Shown here piece after piece: positions 1 through 9,057 of a stretch of 64,000 bases of DNA. Location of the stretch: assembly GCA_041392475.1 (NCBI GenBank), contig JAWKLZ010000003.1:393501-457500 (forward strand). The letters are read 5' to 3'. The translations under genes were made by a program, and so were the position numbers. The notes under the pieces were generated by a model, which saw only the letters and a program-made list of their open reading frames with translations, did no database searches and was not told where the DNA came from. Each line of letters opens with the position of its first letter. The first letter of the stretch is position 1. The stretch is from Chitinophagales bacterium (lineage in GTDB: Bacteria; Bacteroidota; Bacteroidia; Chitinophagales; UBA2359).

Positions 1-1
1 C

Positions 2-2407
2 CTGCAAATTTGGCTCAATACTTATGGTGAAAAACATCCACAAACTGCTCTTGCTTACAACAATATAGGATTGGGCTACAGCCAACAAGCCGACTTCAAA
101 ATGGCGATTCAATACTACGAAAAAGCACTTCAACTCCGAACCGATGTATTTGGAGAAACACACCCACTTGTTGCTCAATGCTTTGAAAACATTGCCTATT
201 GCTTGATGAAAATGGAACGCTTCAATGAGGCACTTGAAGGCTATCAAAAAGGGCTGCAAATTAGGCGTGCTGTTACGCATGAAAACCACCCTTCTTTGGT
301 CAAAATATATCGAAACCTAGGAGCTTGTTACCTCGAAATGAATCAGCCAGATATTGCCTTTCAATACCTCACCAAAGCCCTGCAAATACACCAGCAAGTG
401 CCAGAGCAACAAGTCGAAAAAATCGTTATTTACAACACCCTCGGCAAGTATTATGATGATACCCAACAATATACCCAAGCAATTGAAGCCTTTCACATTG
501 TATTGAAAAGTGCCATTCCTTCCTTCAATGAGGACGATGTATATGCGGTTCCTTCTTTGGAAAAATACTATCACGGAATCAAATTGGGCTATGCGCTGAA
601 CTACAAAGCCAAAATTTTTCTGGCTCAATACCTCCAAAATGACACCAACCGTGATTTGATAACTGCCTTGACGTATTTCAAAAAATCTATTCAAGTATTG
701 AACGAAAACCGCAGAAGGTACAAAACTGAAGATTCCAAGCTTATTCATGCAAAATTGGTGATTGGCACGTATGAGTATGCCATTTTTGCGGCTTACTTGC
801 TGTACAAAAAGACGCAAAACCACGATTATTTCCACACTGCTTTTGCCTTTGCAGAACTGAGCAAAAGTTATGTATTGTTTAGCAAACTCAAGGAAGCAGC
901 GGCCAAAATTAGCGCACACATTCCAACAGAAATCCTTCAGAAAGAGCAAAATCTGCAAACAGAAATGGCTGCTTTGGACAAACGCATCCAACAGCTAAAA
1001 CTGCAAATTAACAACCAAACAGCTAACCCTGAGCAACAAAAAATGGTTAATTATTTGCAAGGAAAATACTTCGACATCAGCTTTCAATACGACCAAATCA
1101 TTGAAGAAATCGAGCAAAATTATCCTCAATATTACCAACTCAAATATGACCTCGAAACGGCTCACGCTGCAAATATTCAACAACAACTGCAACCCCAAAA
1201 AACGCTTGTCAACTATTTTGTAGGAGCTAAAAACCTGTTTATTTTCGCCATCTCAAAGCATCAGTTTCACTTTCACCATCTCCCCAAACCCGATGATTTG
1301 AACGATACCATTGAGTACATTCACGATGCAATCGGAATGGGCGACGAAGAAGATTTGAAGGATTTGGGAGAACAGCTATTTGAGCAATTATTAGAGCCTA
1401 TTTTGGAGGAAGAACCTCATTGTCAGCAATTGGTGATTATTCCCGATGATTGTTTGCACAGGCTTCCTTTCGATATTTTGGCACGATGGACGTTGGATGA
1501 GGAAGAAAACACATTCAGAAATTTTAGTAACACATCTCTACAAAACATCCCCAAAGATTCAAACACACAAACACATAAACACTATTTAATTGAATCCTTC
1601 CAAATTTCTTACCATTACTCTGCAACCTTATGGTTTGATGGTCAAAAAAACAAAAAAGCAACAGGGCAAGCAGGCAGCTTTTTAGGAATCGCTCCCATCA
1701 ATTTTGACGAAATCACCCAAGAGGAAACATCTCAAAACACAAATATTACCTTCAAATCCGACTTCAATGCAGGCGGAAAATTAAAAGAACTCACCGACTC
1801 CAAGGCTGAAATCCAAAAAATCCACCAACTTTTCACCCAACACAAATTACCTTCAACTGCCCTACTTTATGACCAAGCCACCAAGCAAAACTTCATCCAA
1901 AACCTTGTAGATAAAAAATACATTGTGCTTTCGTCACACGGTTTTTACAACGAAGAAAATCCTTCACTATCAGGGATTTATTTTGCGAGGAGTCAGAAAT
2001 CAGAAAACGTACAAAACCATCCAATATCCAATGCCCCATCACCAATTAGCCATCACCAATCACTATCAGGAGAAGAAAGAAAGCTCTACATTTCAGATAC
2101 TTTTCACTTACCTTTAAATGCAGATTTGGTGGTCTTAAGCAGTTGTGAAAGCGGAATTGGAGAATTGCAGAAAGGAGAAGGAATGTTGGCATTGAATCGG
2201 GGATTTTTGTACGCAGGAGCCAGCAACATCATTTACTCCCTTTTCAAAGTACCCGATGCAGCCAGCCAATTGACTCCCAATTTTTTCCGCTATGTTTTGG
2301 AAGAAAATTGCAGCTATGCCGCCGCTCTTCAAAAAGCCAAATTGGATTTGATGGCAGAGGGTCAAGAACCTTTGTATTGGGCAGGATTTGCATTGGTCGG
2401 GAGGTAG
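2..2407 (+). CDS. TPR-CHAT caspase-like protease, 5' partial
   Basis: The reading frame is open to the first base of the window, so the gene starts upstream; the first in-frame start-like codon inside (TTG at 71) lies within a TPR repeat and is not the real start. The N-terminal part is a series of TPR_12-type repeats (motifs such as ALAYNNIGLGY and AQCFENIAYCLMKM). A helical linker follows, then a C-terminal CHAT (caspase HetF associated with TPRs) domain. The catalytic pair is visible: His in LSSHGF (codon 1937-1939) and Cys in LSSCESG (codon 2144-2146), followed by the conserved GEGMLALNRGFLYAGA stretch and a C-terminal YWAGFALVG. CHAT proteins of this layout are cysteine proteases; some are effectors of defence or cell-death systems, others have unknown targets. 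No obvious substrate gene lies downstream. Family call is firm, role is open. Confidence 0.93.
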   Translation: MQIWLNTYGEKHPQTALAYNNIGLGYSQQADFKMAIQYYEKALQLRTDVFGETHPLVAQCFENIAYCLMKMERFNEALEGYQKGLQIRRAVTHENHPSLVKIYRNLGACYLEMNQPDIAFQYLTKALQIHQQVPEQQVEKIVIYNTLGKYYDDTQQYTQAIEAFHIVLKSAIPSFNEDDVYAVPSLEKYYHGIKLGYALNYKAKIFLAQYLQNDTNRDLITALTYFKKSIQVLNENRRRYKTEDSKLIHAKLVIGTYEYAIFAAYLLYKKTQNHDYFHTAFAFAELSKSYVLFSKLKEAAAKISAHIPTEILQKEQNLQTEMAALDKRIQQLKLQINNQTANPEQQKMVNYLQGKYFDISFQYDQIIEEIEQNYPQYYQLKYDLETAHAANIQQQLQPQKTLVNYFVGAKNLFIFAISKHQFHFHHLPKPDDLNDTIEYIHDAIGMGDEEDLKDLGEQLFEQLLEPILEEEPHCQQLVIIPDDCLHRLPFDILARWTLDEEENTFRNFSNTSLQNIPKDSNTQTHKHYLIESFQISYHYSATLWFDGQKNKKATGQAGSFLGIAPINFDEITQEETSQNTNITFKSDFNAGGKLKELTDSKAEIQKIHQLFTQHKLPSTALLYDQATKQNFIQNLVDKKYIVLSSHGFYNEENPSLSGIYFARSQKSENVQNHPISNAPSPISHHQSLSGEERKLYISDTFHLPLNADLVVLSSCESGIGELQKGEGMLALNRGFLYAGASNIIYSLFKVPDAASQLTPNFFRYVLEENCSYAAALQKAKLDLMAEGQEPLYWAGFALVGR

Positions 2408-2449
2408 ACTGGTGATTTGATTTTGAAAACACTACAAGGGGTAGAAAAA

Positions 2450-2485
2450 TTGTCAAAGAACCCAAAAATCAAAACCTTATCTTTG
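2450..2485 (+). promoter_or_regulatory. Candidate Bacteroidota promoter for the glycosyltransferase gene
   Basis: TATCTTTG at 2478-2485 matches the -7 consensus TAnnTTTG. A TTG at 2450-2452 is the nearest -33 element, but the spacing of 25 nt is longer than the usual 17-23. The start codon follows 49 nt later. Confidence 0.3.
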
Positions 2486-2534
2486 TTTTTCTTCTCACTC
2501 AACATTCAGCTTTCATCCTTCAAAATAAACGTCC

Positions 2535-3704
2535 ATGAAAATCGGTTTCGATGCCAAAAGAGCATTCTTCAACAACACAGGACTCGGCAATTACAGCCGC
2601 ACCCTCATCAAAAGTTTGGTCAAATATTATCCTGACAATCAATATATATTGTATAGCCCCAAATCTATTCAAAATTCTCCTTTTGCAGAAATACAAAACT
2701 TCAAAAACATAGAAGTCAAAATACCCCAAACTCGTTTTCAAAAACTCTTTGACGGCAGTGTTTGGCGTAGCCTGCAATTGGGCAATCAAATCAAATCCGA
2801 CCAATTGGATATTTACCACGGATTGAGCCACGAACTCCCTCGCAATATTCACCGAAGTCGCCCCCAAACCAAAAACATTGTCACGATTCACGATCTCATT
2901 TTCCTACGTTATCCCGACCTGTACTCCAAAATTGACCGCCTCATTTATCGTCAAAAATGGAAATACGCTTGTCAACAAGCCGATAAGGTCATTGCTATCA
3001 GCGAACAAACCAAAAGCGACATCATCGAATTTTTGGGCATTGAAGCCAGCAAAATTGAAGTCGTTTACCAAGGCTGTCACCCCAGTTTTTACGACTACAA
3101 TGATGCTATTTTTCTGCAACACGGATTGTTCAAACAAGACAACATTGAAGTTCCCTATGATTTGCCCGAAGAATACATCTTGTATGTCGGTTCCATCACC
3201 GAACGCAAAAACCTCCTGACCATTGCCAAAGCACTCCACATCATGAAAGGCAGCCTAAATCCACATTTGGTAGTTGTTGGTGACGGCGGTGCTTACAAAC
3301 AGCAAGTTGTGAACTACTTGCAGCAGCATGGACTCCAAAAATCGGTTACATTCCTCAGCAACATTCCCAATGAACATTTGCCGAATATCTACCGCAAGGC
3401 ATTGGTGATGGTTTACCCCTCACTGTTTGAAGGTTTTGGCATTCCGATTATTGAAGCATTGTTTAGCCGAACTCCTGTGATTACATCTGACAACGATTGT
3501 TCTTGTTTTCGAGAAGCGGCAGGTGAAGGTGCATTGTATGTCAATCCTTTGGATGCAGAGGAATTAGCCCATGCAATTGAAGAAGCCATGACCAATGGTG
3601 CAGTCCGTATTCAGTTAATGGCAAATGGATGGAACCATGTGGATCAATTTCGAGAGGAGGAAGTCGTGGGGAGAATGATGGAGGTTTATCAAGGAATTAC
3701 TTAA
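2535..3704 (+). CDS. Glycosyltransferase family 4 (GT-B fold)
   Basis: The 389-residue protein has the two Rossmann-like halves of a GT4 enzyme. The N-terminus has the acceptor-side glycine loop (NNTGLGNYSRTL, residues 12-23), and the middle a linker with VIAISEQTKSDI. The C-terminal donor domain has LYVGSITERKNL and the E-x7-E region YPSLFEGFGIPIIEAL. It would transfer a sugar from a nucleotide-sugar donor to a lipid or glycan acceptor at the inner face of the membrane, as in surface polysaccharide or glycolipid synthesis. The acceptor cannot be read from sequence, and no other glycan genes lie nearby. ATG at 2535 is the natural start; the length is normal. An insertion sequence begins about 55 bp after the stop. 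Confidence 0.92.
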   Translation: MKIGFDAKRAFFNNTGLGNYSRTLIKSLVKYYPDNQYILYSPKSIQNSPFAEIQNFKNIEVKIPQTRFQKLFDGSVWRSLQLGNQIKSDQLDIYHGLSHELPRNIHRSRPQTKNIVTIHDLIFLRYPDLYSKIDRLIYRQKWKYACQQADKVIAISEQTKSDIIEFLGIEASKIEVVYQGCHPSFYDYNDAIFLQHGLFKQDNIEVPYDLPEEYILYVGSITERKNLLTIAKALHIMKGSLNPHLVVVGDGGAYKQQVVNYLQQHGLQKSVTFLSNIPNEHLPNIYRKALVMVYPSLFEGFGIPIIEALFSRTPVITSDNDCSCFREAAGEGALYVNPLDAEELAHAIEEAMTNGAVRIQLMANGWNHVDQFREEEVVGRMMEVYQGIT

Positions 3705-3758
3705 CACAAACACTAGAACAATCTTGGATTTATGACAAAATCTGTGAAATGAAACTTC

Positions 3759-5058
3759 CTGATTATAACGGATTGCTGTGATAACGATACCCCCCTAAAG
3801 AAGCAGCGATGAACAAATTCTGCAACCAGTCTTGATGATAGACAAATCTGTTGAGCCTAGCCGCAGGGCTGATTCATCCCACGCCTGTACACAAGAGGGT
3901 GAAAAATTATGGAAGAGTGCAAAAACTCTGAAATTATGGGTAGTGCTAAGTACATCTCCATGAAACATTTGGGAGTTGTTGGCATGTCTATTCATTGCCC
4001 TCATGGATCTATCTATCATGTTGGAGGTTTTGTGTGCTTTGGGAAAGTCAAAATGTGCTAACCACTTGTTTTTCTTTTTACAGAGTTTAAGAATATTGTC
4101 TTTGATGGGGCAGCAGGGCACATTGTTAGATGCCCATTCCCGAAGCCTTCTTATATGTTGTGCAAATTGTCTTTTTGAAGTAAGTTCGATAAGCCTTCCA
4201 CACCTTATCTGCTGCTGTATTGTAATAGTCTTGTACTTTTTTTGTAGCTCTATCTCTAATTTTTAGAACGGCGTGTAAGAAACATTCAATGACTTGAACA
4301 TTTGGATAGAGTTTTTGCCATGTGTTCTGTGTGGCTGTCCACCCATCTGTGTTTACTGTATTGGGTTGATAGTCTGATGATACATCCTCTGCTTCTTGTT
4401 TGAATACACCGTAAGCTTCTTCCAAAGAATCTGCATCTGCGCCAGAAGAAACTTTCATGCCCAAAAAACAGTTTTGCCCAACAGTTGTAGCCACATAAGC
4501 TTTTTTACCTTGTATTTTTACATGGTATTCATCTGCTAAAACATCGGAAGGTAATTTTTCTGGATCATGTAGGGTTGTGCCTACAATACTATAATCACTA
4601 AAACAATTATAGAGGCGATACCACCACATTGCATTGTATCCAAAAACAAATGCCAATGCCCAAAAAGGAACACCGAATCGCTTTAAAAACAAGCTTTTAG
4701 AAGCTACATCTGTTTTCGCTTTGCAATAAGACAGAATGAAACTTGGACGTATTTGATAATTTTGTCCCTATACTTCTATTTTTCGCATTTGGATGTCCAT
4801 TTTTTTGGACAGCCGAGTTTTGCCGTTAAGCACATAACCTTTAGTCATTTGTGCAGGAAATAACTCAGGGCTTGTTGCCCATATTTCACTAATTATTTGG
4901 TGAGCTATTTTTGGATCTTTTAAAAATGAATCGTATTTAAAATGGGCAATACAATTGTACAATTTTTCTTAATTTTAGATGCCATTGAGTTTGGTTTGTC
5001 CTTTAAACATAAACATTTTCAGTGGCCTTTTTTTATCACAGTAATCCGTTATAATCAG
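3759..5058 (-). mobile_element. Decayed insertion sequence with 26-bp terminal inverted repeats
   Basis: Bases 3759-3784 and 5033-5058 are inverted copies of each other with 25 of 26 positions identical (core CTGATTATAACGGATT). They bound a 1.3-kb segment filled by one broken transposase gene on the minus strand. A target duplication is not clear; TGAAA at 3750-3754 and 5063-5067 is a possible 5-bp pair if the ends extend a few bases. The right end abuts a copy of dispersed repeat family A (5066-5132). Confidence 0.8.
3795..4962 (-). pseudogene. DDE-type IS transposase, broken by a stop and a frameshift
   Basis: Three fragments on the minus strand join into one protein. The N-terminal part starts with ATG at 4962 and ends at an in-frame TAG (4768-4770). 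The same frame continues without another stop through the central part, with FALPS-like features VNTDGW and VIECFLHAVLKIRDR, which look like DDE-domain segments, to a stop at 4126. The C-terminal part (AHKTSNMIDRSMRAMNR, FHNFSPSC) is in a different frame, entered near 4130-4145, and runs to 3795. The C-terminal motif resembles transposases in which AHRTSNMLDR precedes an LLHNFCP-like end. The exact IS family is not assigned. One nonsense codon and one frameshift suggest an inactive copy of modest age. Confidence 0.78.
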
Positions 5059-5065
5059 CAATTGA

Positions 5066-5132
5066 AAATGCAATTTACTCATAACCAAATGTTTACTTTT
5101 TTTGTCTTTCTACTTATGTCTTTCGTCCAAAG
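5066..5132. repeat. Dispersed repeat family A, partial copy
   Basis: The reverse complement of this segment matches about 70 bp at 17756-17826 with roughly nine in ten bases identical, including TTTGGACGAAAGACATAAGT. It sits directly outside the right end of the decayed insertion sequence. Confidence 0.7.
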
Positions 5133-5134
5133 AC

Positions 5135-5176
5135 AAAAAAGAAAGGCGACCAACCTTTGACAGTTAGCCGCCTTTC
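5135..5176 (-). terminator. Rho-independent terminator of the Hsp20 gene
   Basis: Read on the minus strand, arms 5176-5167 and 5150-5141 pair at 9 of 10 positions (GAAAGGCGGC with GTCGCCTTTC), followed by a run of T (A-run at 5135-5140 on the plus strand). It lies about 95 bp beyond the Hsp20 stop codon. Confidence 0.75.
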
Positions 5177-5271
5177 ACCTTCATTCAATTCAACCTAAAT
5201 CAATCCCACAAACTGGAATCATTCCTAATTAAACCCTTTAAAACACTTACTCTTATCTTATTATCAATTTT

Positions 5272-5724
5272 TTACGAAATTTCAATCGTTTTCGGTTTTA
5301 CTTCTTCTTTCACCAATTTTGGCAAACTCAAAGAAAGGATACCATTGTTGTAAGAAGCGGCAATGTTGTCACTGTTCACATTTTCGGGGAGGTAGAAAGA
5401 GCGTTTGAAGCTGGTGAAACCAAACTCTTTGCGGGTATATTTTCTGCCGTTTTTGTTGCCTTCTTCTGTGTTTTCCGTTTTTTTCTCAGCAGAAATGGTC
5501 AATAAATCCTTTTCTACATTCACATCGAAGTCGCCTTTTTCTAATCCTGGAAGTGCTACTTCAATCAAGAAATCGGCATCACTTTCAGAAACGTTTACAC
5601 CTGTATGTCCGTTCACTCCATTTGTTGTAGGAAATTCTCCTTTAAAGAAATCGTCAAAAAATCTGTTGATTGTAGGACTGTACTGTGCATTTGCTGTTAC
5701 GGGCATGAATCTTTTAATTCTCAT
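5272..5724 (-). CDS. Small heat shock protein, Hsp20/alpha-crystallin family
   Basis: This 150-residue ATP-independent chaperone should hold unfolding proteins in the cytoplasm. Residues about 40-150 form the alpha-crystallin domain: VNVSESDADFLIEVALPGL, a charged loop (KKTENTEEGNKNGRKYTRKEFGFTSF is broken here as a description only), then FKRSFYLPENVNSD and the GILSLSLPK strand. The C-terminus ends with KTIEIS, an IxI-like motif that caps the neighbouring subunit in this family. Length and layout are typical. It is monocistronic: a terminator follows, and about 580 bp without genes precede it. That upstream region holds short perfect palindromes (5923-5935, 5961-5973) that could be operator sites, though this is inference. 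Confidence 0.95.
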   Translation of the reverse strand: MRIKRFMPVTANAQYSPTINRFFDDFFKGEFPTTNGVNGHTGVNVSESDADFLIEVALPGLEKGDFDVNVEKDLLTISAEKKTENTEEGNKNGRKYTRKEFGFTSFKRSFYLPENVNSDNIAASYNNGILSLSLPKLVKEEVKPKTIEIS

Positions 5725-6303
5725 GGTTATTACAATTTATGTTTGTTTGAAAATAAATTTTTGTCTTACACCTCTCTATTATCAAACAGAGTACCAAGTG
5801 AATTTTTTTTTCTTCTTCAAAGAATCATTTTTTGTCTTAATGAACTGACTATTAAATTATTATGTTCTTTTCTGCAATTTTTTGCGTAGAAATGATAGAT
5901 TCTTTGATGTGACAAAAAAGCAATGTCAATGACATTATGGCATAAATATTGATTGTTTACTGTCATTTTGACATAAAGAATCATTTTTTGACTACCAAGC
6001 TGTTGATAAGTTAAGTATTGGGTTAGTTGAAGACAAGAAAATGAAGTGGTTTAATTTACAAAACATTGAAGTGAACCTAAACTTTCCACTCCTTACCTTC
6101 AAAACTTTAGTTGCACTCACCTTTGGTCAAATTACCACATTCCCCCAATCTTTTGTATTTTCACTTTCACAAAACATCGCCGAAACAAACAAATGAAAGA
6201 TAGGTAAAACTCCACAATGCTTTGCTTCAAAAATAAGCCTTGAACAAACACACAAAAGAATCAGTTTAACCATCAAACAATTGAGCCATTTAACAATCCT
6301 TTC
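5725..6303. other. Intergenic region with paired palindromes
   Basis: No gene is visible in this 579-bp divergent spacer between the Hsp20 gene and the di-metal oxidase gene. It is A+T-rich. Two operator-like palindromes lie in it, and GATTCTTT near 5898 recurs inverted (AAGAATC near 5977), forming a large imperfect stem around them. Confidence 0.5.
5923..5973. promoter_or_regulatory. Two operator-like palindromes
   Basis: ATGTCAATGACAT at 5923-5935 is a perfect 6-1-6 palindrome. TGTCATTTTGACA at 5961-5973 is a 5-3-5 palindrome with the same TGTCA/TGACA half-sites. The repeated half-site suggests a dimeric regulator, but the regulator and target gene are unknown. Confidence 0.35.
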
Positions 6304-6984
6304 ATGACCAAATATTTCAAAAATTTAGAAGATTCGCTAAGAGGGGGAATCAATCAAATCCTAGAACACCCTTTTTTGCAGCGCATTGCAGATGCCTCGT
6401 TAACCAAGTCTCAACTGCAATATTTCGCCAAACAATACAGCATTTACTGCTACTATTTTCCTCGCTTTTTAGCGGCAACAGCTGCCAATATTCCCTACGA
6501 TGAAGCCCGAATGCCGATTATCGAAAACCTGTGGGAAGAACATGGTGAAGGCAAAATGTCGAAATCGCACCGAACGCTTTACAACAGCTTTGCAGCATCG
6601 CTTGGGGTGAGTGCAGACGAATTGAAGCAAGCGCAACCTTTGGCTTCAACACAGGCTTGTGTCACCACCTTATTTGATCTTTGCCTCAATGGAAGTTTTA
6701 TCGAAAGTTTGGGTGCTTTAGGGCCTGGAACAGAGTTTTTTACCTCCGAAGAATACAGCATCATCGCAAACGGCTTGGCGAAATACGATTTTTTGACGGA
6801 CGAAGACATTGAGTTTTGGACGGTGCATATCAGCCTCGACGAAACACACTATTCCGAAATGGTGGACATTCTGGTGCCGTATGCGGATAGCAAAGAAAAC
6901 CGAGATTTGATTCGAGAAGGGGCGGAGGCTGCAATAGAATTGGAGTTGTCGTTTTGGGATGGATTGGAGCAGTATTTGGATTAG
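6304..6984 (+). CDS. Haem-oxygenase-like di-metal oxidase (CADD/TenA/PqqC superfamily)
   Basis: The 226-residue all-helical protein belongs to the haem-oxygenase-like fold group. Candidate metal ligands fit the di-metal oxidase (HDO) pattern rather than thiaminase TenA: Glu74 and His80 in IIENLWEEHGEG, Glu144 in GPGTEFFTSEE, and His175-x3-Asp179-x2-His182 in HISLDETH. The H-x3-D-x2-H spacing and the position of the middle Glu resemble Chlamydia CADD, a self-sacrificing enzyme that makes p-aminobenzoate, and the alkene-forming UndA. Tyrosines are abundant in helix 2 (YFAKQYSIYCYYF). Without folate or thiamine genes nearby the substrate is unknown; a CADD-like role is inference. The gene stands alone, and a family A repeat follows. 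Confidence 0.82.
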   Translation: MTKYFKNLEDSLRGGINQILEHPFLQRIADASLTKSQLQYFAKQYSIYCYYFPRFLAATAANIPYDEARMPIIENLWEEHGEGKMSKSHRTLYNSFAASLGVSADELKQAQPLASTQACVTTLFDLCLNGSFIESLGALGPGTEFFTSEEYSIIANGLAKYDFLTDEDIEFWTVHISLDETHYSEMVDILVPYADSKENRDLIREGAEAAIELELSFWDGLEQYLD

Positions 6985-7119
6985 AATCTTGATGTGTTAA
7001 TGTTTTTTTGTGTTGAAGTGTTCGTATTTTTAAGTAGTCAAACTGAAGACTTAGAACATAGTCATAAGAATTGATTTTGATTTTTTTATGACATAAAAAT
7101 GATCACTCTGAATACAATT

Positions 7120-7270
7120 GGACTTTTGACAAAAGAAGTAGGAAGCAAGAGGTGAGATATAAAAAATTGATAATCAAAATCTTAACTTTTTGATTCAGTT
7201 AAATGCAAATCGCTAACTATCAACAAATTAAGCCCCTACTTCTTGTGTCTTTGCTCTCTCGTTCAAAGTC
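7120..7270. repeat. Dispersed repeat family A, full-length copy
   Basis: Left arm 7120-7155 (GACAAAAGAAGTAGGAAGCA) and right arm 7237-7270 (TACTTCTTGTGTCTTTGCTC) are imperfect inverted repeats. The middle (GATAATCAAAATCTTAAC) matches the copy at 33079-33229. It lies in the 357-bp spacer before the ABC ATPase gene; nothing else is seen in that spacer. Confidence 0.75.
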
Positions 7271-7341
7271 TAAAATACATACGCCAAGAGTTATAAGTCA
7301 CTCCTCCAACCTAATAAACCAATACAAAAAACAAAAAAAAC

Positions 7342-8154
7342 ATGTTCAAAGACACAGAAAACGCAAACATCATCGAACTTAGAAACATCGGACAAAGTTA
7401 CGATGGAGGACAGAATTGGATCATCAAAGACTTCAATATGCTCATTGAAGACAAGCCCAATCAAGGGCAATTCATTTGCATATTGGGAGTATCAGGTTGT
7501 GGCAAATCTACGATATTACGCTACATTGCAGGGCTGCAAAAACCGACAGAAGGAGAGGTATTCTTAAATGGAAAACCAAGAAGTGAGAAAGACCGTATTG
7601 GAATGGTCTTTCAAAAATATTCTTCCTTGCCGTGGATGACCGTCCTTGAGAATGTAGCTTTGGGATTGAAGTACAAGGGTGTACCACGCAAAGAACGAGA
7701 AGAAAAAGCCATGGAAATCATCAAAACAGTGGGGTTGGTAGGACATGAAGGAAAGTATGCCCAATATCCTACGCTTTCGGGTGGACAATTGCAGCGGGTC
7801 GCCATTGCTCGAAGTTTGTTGGTCAATCCCCAAATCCTGCTCATGGACGAACCTTTTGGTGCATTGGACATCAACACCCGTCTGAGGATGCAAAACATGC
7901 TCAAAGACATCTGGGCAGAAATTCACCCAACCATCATTTTTGTGACACATGACATTGCAGAAGCAGTATATTTGGCAGACGAAATTTACATCATGAAGTC
8001 TGTCCCTTCCCAAATCATTCACCGCCTAGATGTTGATTTACCTTTGGTGCGAGATCGGTCAGTAAAGCGCGACCCCCGATTCATTGACATGGTGTATGAT
8101 ATTGAAGACAAGATGATTAACCTACACAAAGAAGCAGGGATTACGTATCTTTGA
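7342..8154 (+). CDS. ABC transporter ATPase, nitrate/sulfonate/taurine type
   Basis: The 270-residue ATP-binding subunit has Walker A GVSGCGKST (about residue 50), a Q-loop at MVFQKYSSLPWMTVLENVALGL, signature LSGGQLQRVAIARSL, Walker B ILLMDEPFGALD and switch VTHDIAEAV. SSLPWMTVLENV and EPFGALD are typical of the NitT/TauT/SsuB class, which couples to a two-permease BPD_transp_1 system with a periplasmic binding protein. No permease or binding protein lies beside it, so it is an orphan here and must pair with components encoded elsewhere, or serve another function. The C-terminus has a short extension after the usual domain (RDPRFIDMVYDIEDKMINLH). Confidence 0.92.
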   Translation: MFKDTENANIIELRNIGQSYDGGQNWIIKDFNMLIEDKPNQGQFICILGVSGCGKSTILRYIAGLQKPTEGEVFLNGKPRSEKDRIGMVFQKYSSLPWMTVLENVALGLKYKGVPRKEREEKAMEIIKTVGLVGHEGKYAQYPTLSGGQLQRVAIARSLLVNPQILLMDEPFGALDINTRLRMQNMLKDIWAEIHPTIIFVTHDIAEAVYLADEIYIMKSVPSQIIHRLDVDLPLVRDRSVKRDPRFIDMVYDIEDKMINLHKEAGITYL

Positions 8155-8236
8155 AAGGAGATTTTGGAAGTTTAACTGTTAGAAAATAATCGTGTTAAGA
8201 ACCTAATAACCAGTTTCTAATCAATAAATCACTATC

Positions 8237-9001
8237 CTAATCCTCCATCATTGCCACTACTCTGGCGGGCGCAGCCGATGCGCCGACAATCTTCAATGGG
8301 AAAACCGCTACTTTGAAGCCCGTCAATGGTAGTGCATCTAGATTGGTCAATTGCTCGACGTGGCAATATTCCTTGTCACGCCCCACCAAATGTGCCTCCC
8401 AAAACAGGTCAGGGTCGTTCGTTTCCTTCGCTTTTTGAATCAAATGAGGAAGCGGCAAATCCCAGCCCCATTGGTCAATGCCCATCACCTTAATGCCTTG
8501 GTCAATCAGCCATTCGGTTGCCTCTGCGCTCATGCCTGTTCCTTTTTTGAAGAAATCTTGTGTTCCCATCAGCTTATCCCGCCCCGTTTTAATCAAGACA
8601 ATCATGCCTTTTTGCAGCGTCAAGTTGTGTTGTTGTAGGAAATCTTGGATGTCTTTTTGGCTAATCGCTTCAAAATCGGCTTTGTGCTTCATGTCTATCA
8701 CCATTCCTTCTCCAAAACACCACTCCAAAGGCACTTCGTCAATCGTTTTGGCAGGTTTGCCTTCGCAAGTAGGGGCATAGTGCCACGGTGCATCGAGGTG
8801 AGTCGTAGAGTGAACACCCATTTTCTGGATGCTATCATCTGCCCAACCCACAAAACCTTTGGGAAACAGTTTGAAGGGTAAACCAAACAAACGAATCAAC
8901 CATTTGGCTTTTTTATGGGGTTTGTGCTTGATTTTGACCTTCATGAAAAAAGGGTCGCCACTGTTGTACTGTATTGGTTTGGAAAGATCAATGATTTTCA
9001 T
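8237..9001 (-). CDS. Cyclase family protein (kynurenine formamidase-like metal hydrolase)
   Basis: The 254-residue protein begins with IIDLSKPI, the usual start of the PF04199 cyclase family. It carries the metal-binding motif H-S-T-T-H-L-D-A-P-W-H (about residues 63-73), a variant of HxGTHxDxPxH, and a later GIDQWGWDLP region. Members include kynurenine formamidase, isatin hydrolase and polyketide cyclases; all use a divalent metal for hydrolytic or cyclisation chemistry. No kynurenine pathway gene is near, so the substrate is unassigned. It faces the ABC ATPase gene, and a family B inverted repeat separates it from the upstream FMN-barrel gene. Confidence 0.88.
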   Translation of the reverse strand: MKIIDLSKPIQYNSGDPFFMKVKIKHKPHKKAKWLIRLFGLPFKLFPKGFVGWADDSIQKMGVHSTTHLDAPWHYAPTCEGKPAKTIDEVPLEWCFGEGMVIDMKHKADFEAISQKDIQDFLQQHNLTLQKGMIVLIKTGRDKLMGTQDFFKKGTGMSAEATEWLIDQGIKVMGIDQWGWDLPLPHLIQKAKETNDPDLFWEAHLVGRDKEYCHVEQLTNLDALPLTGFKVAVFPLKIVGASAAPARVVAMMED

Positions 9002-9057
9002 GTTTTTGGTGTTGATTGCATTGAAAATTAGCGTTCATCGCAGGTTTTAGAAGAAGG

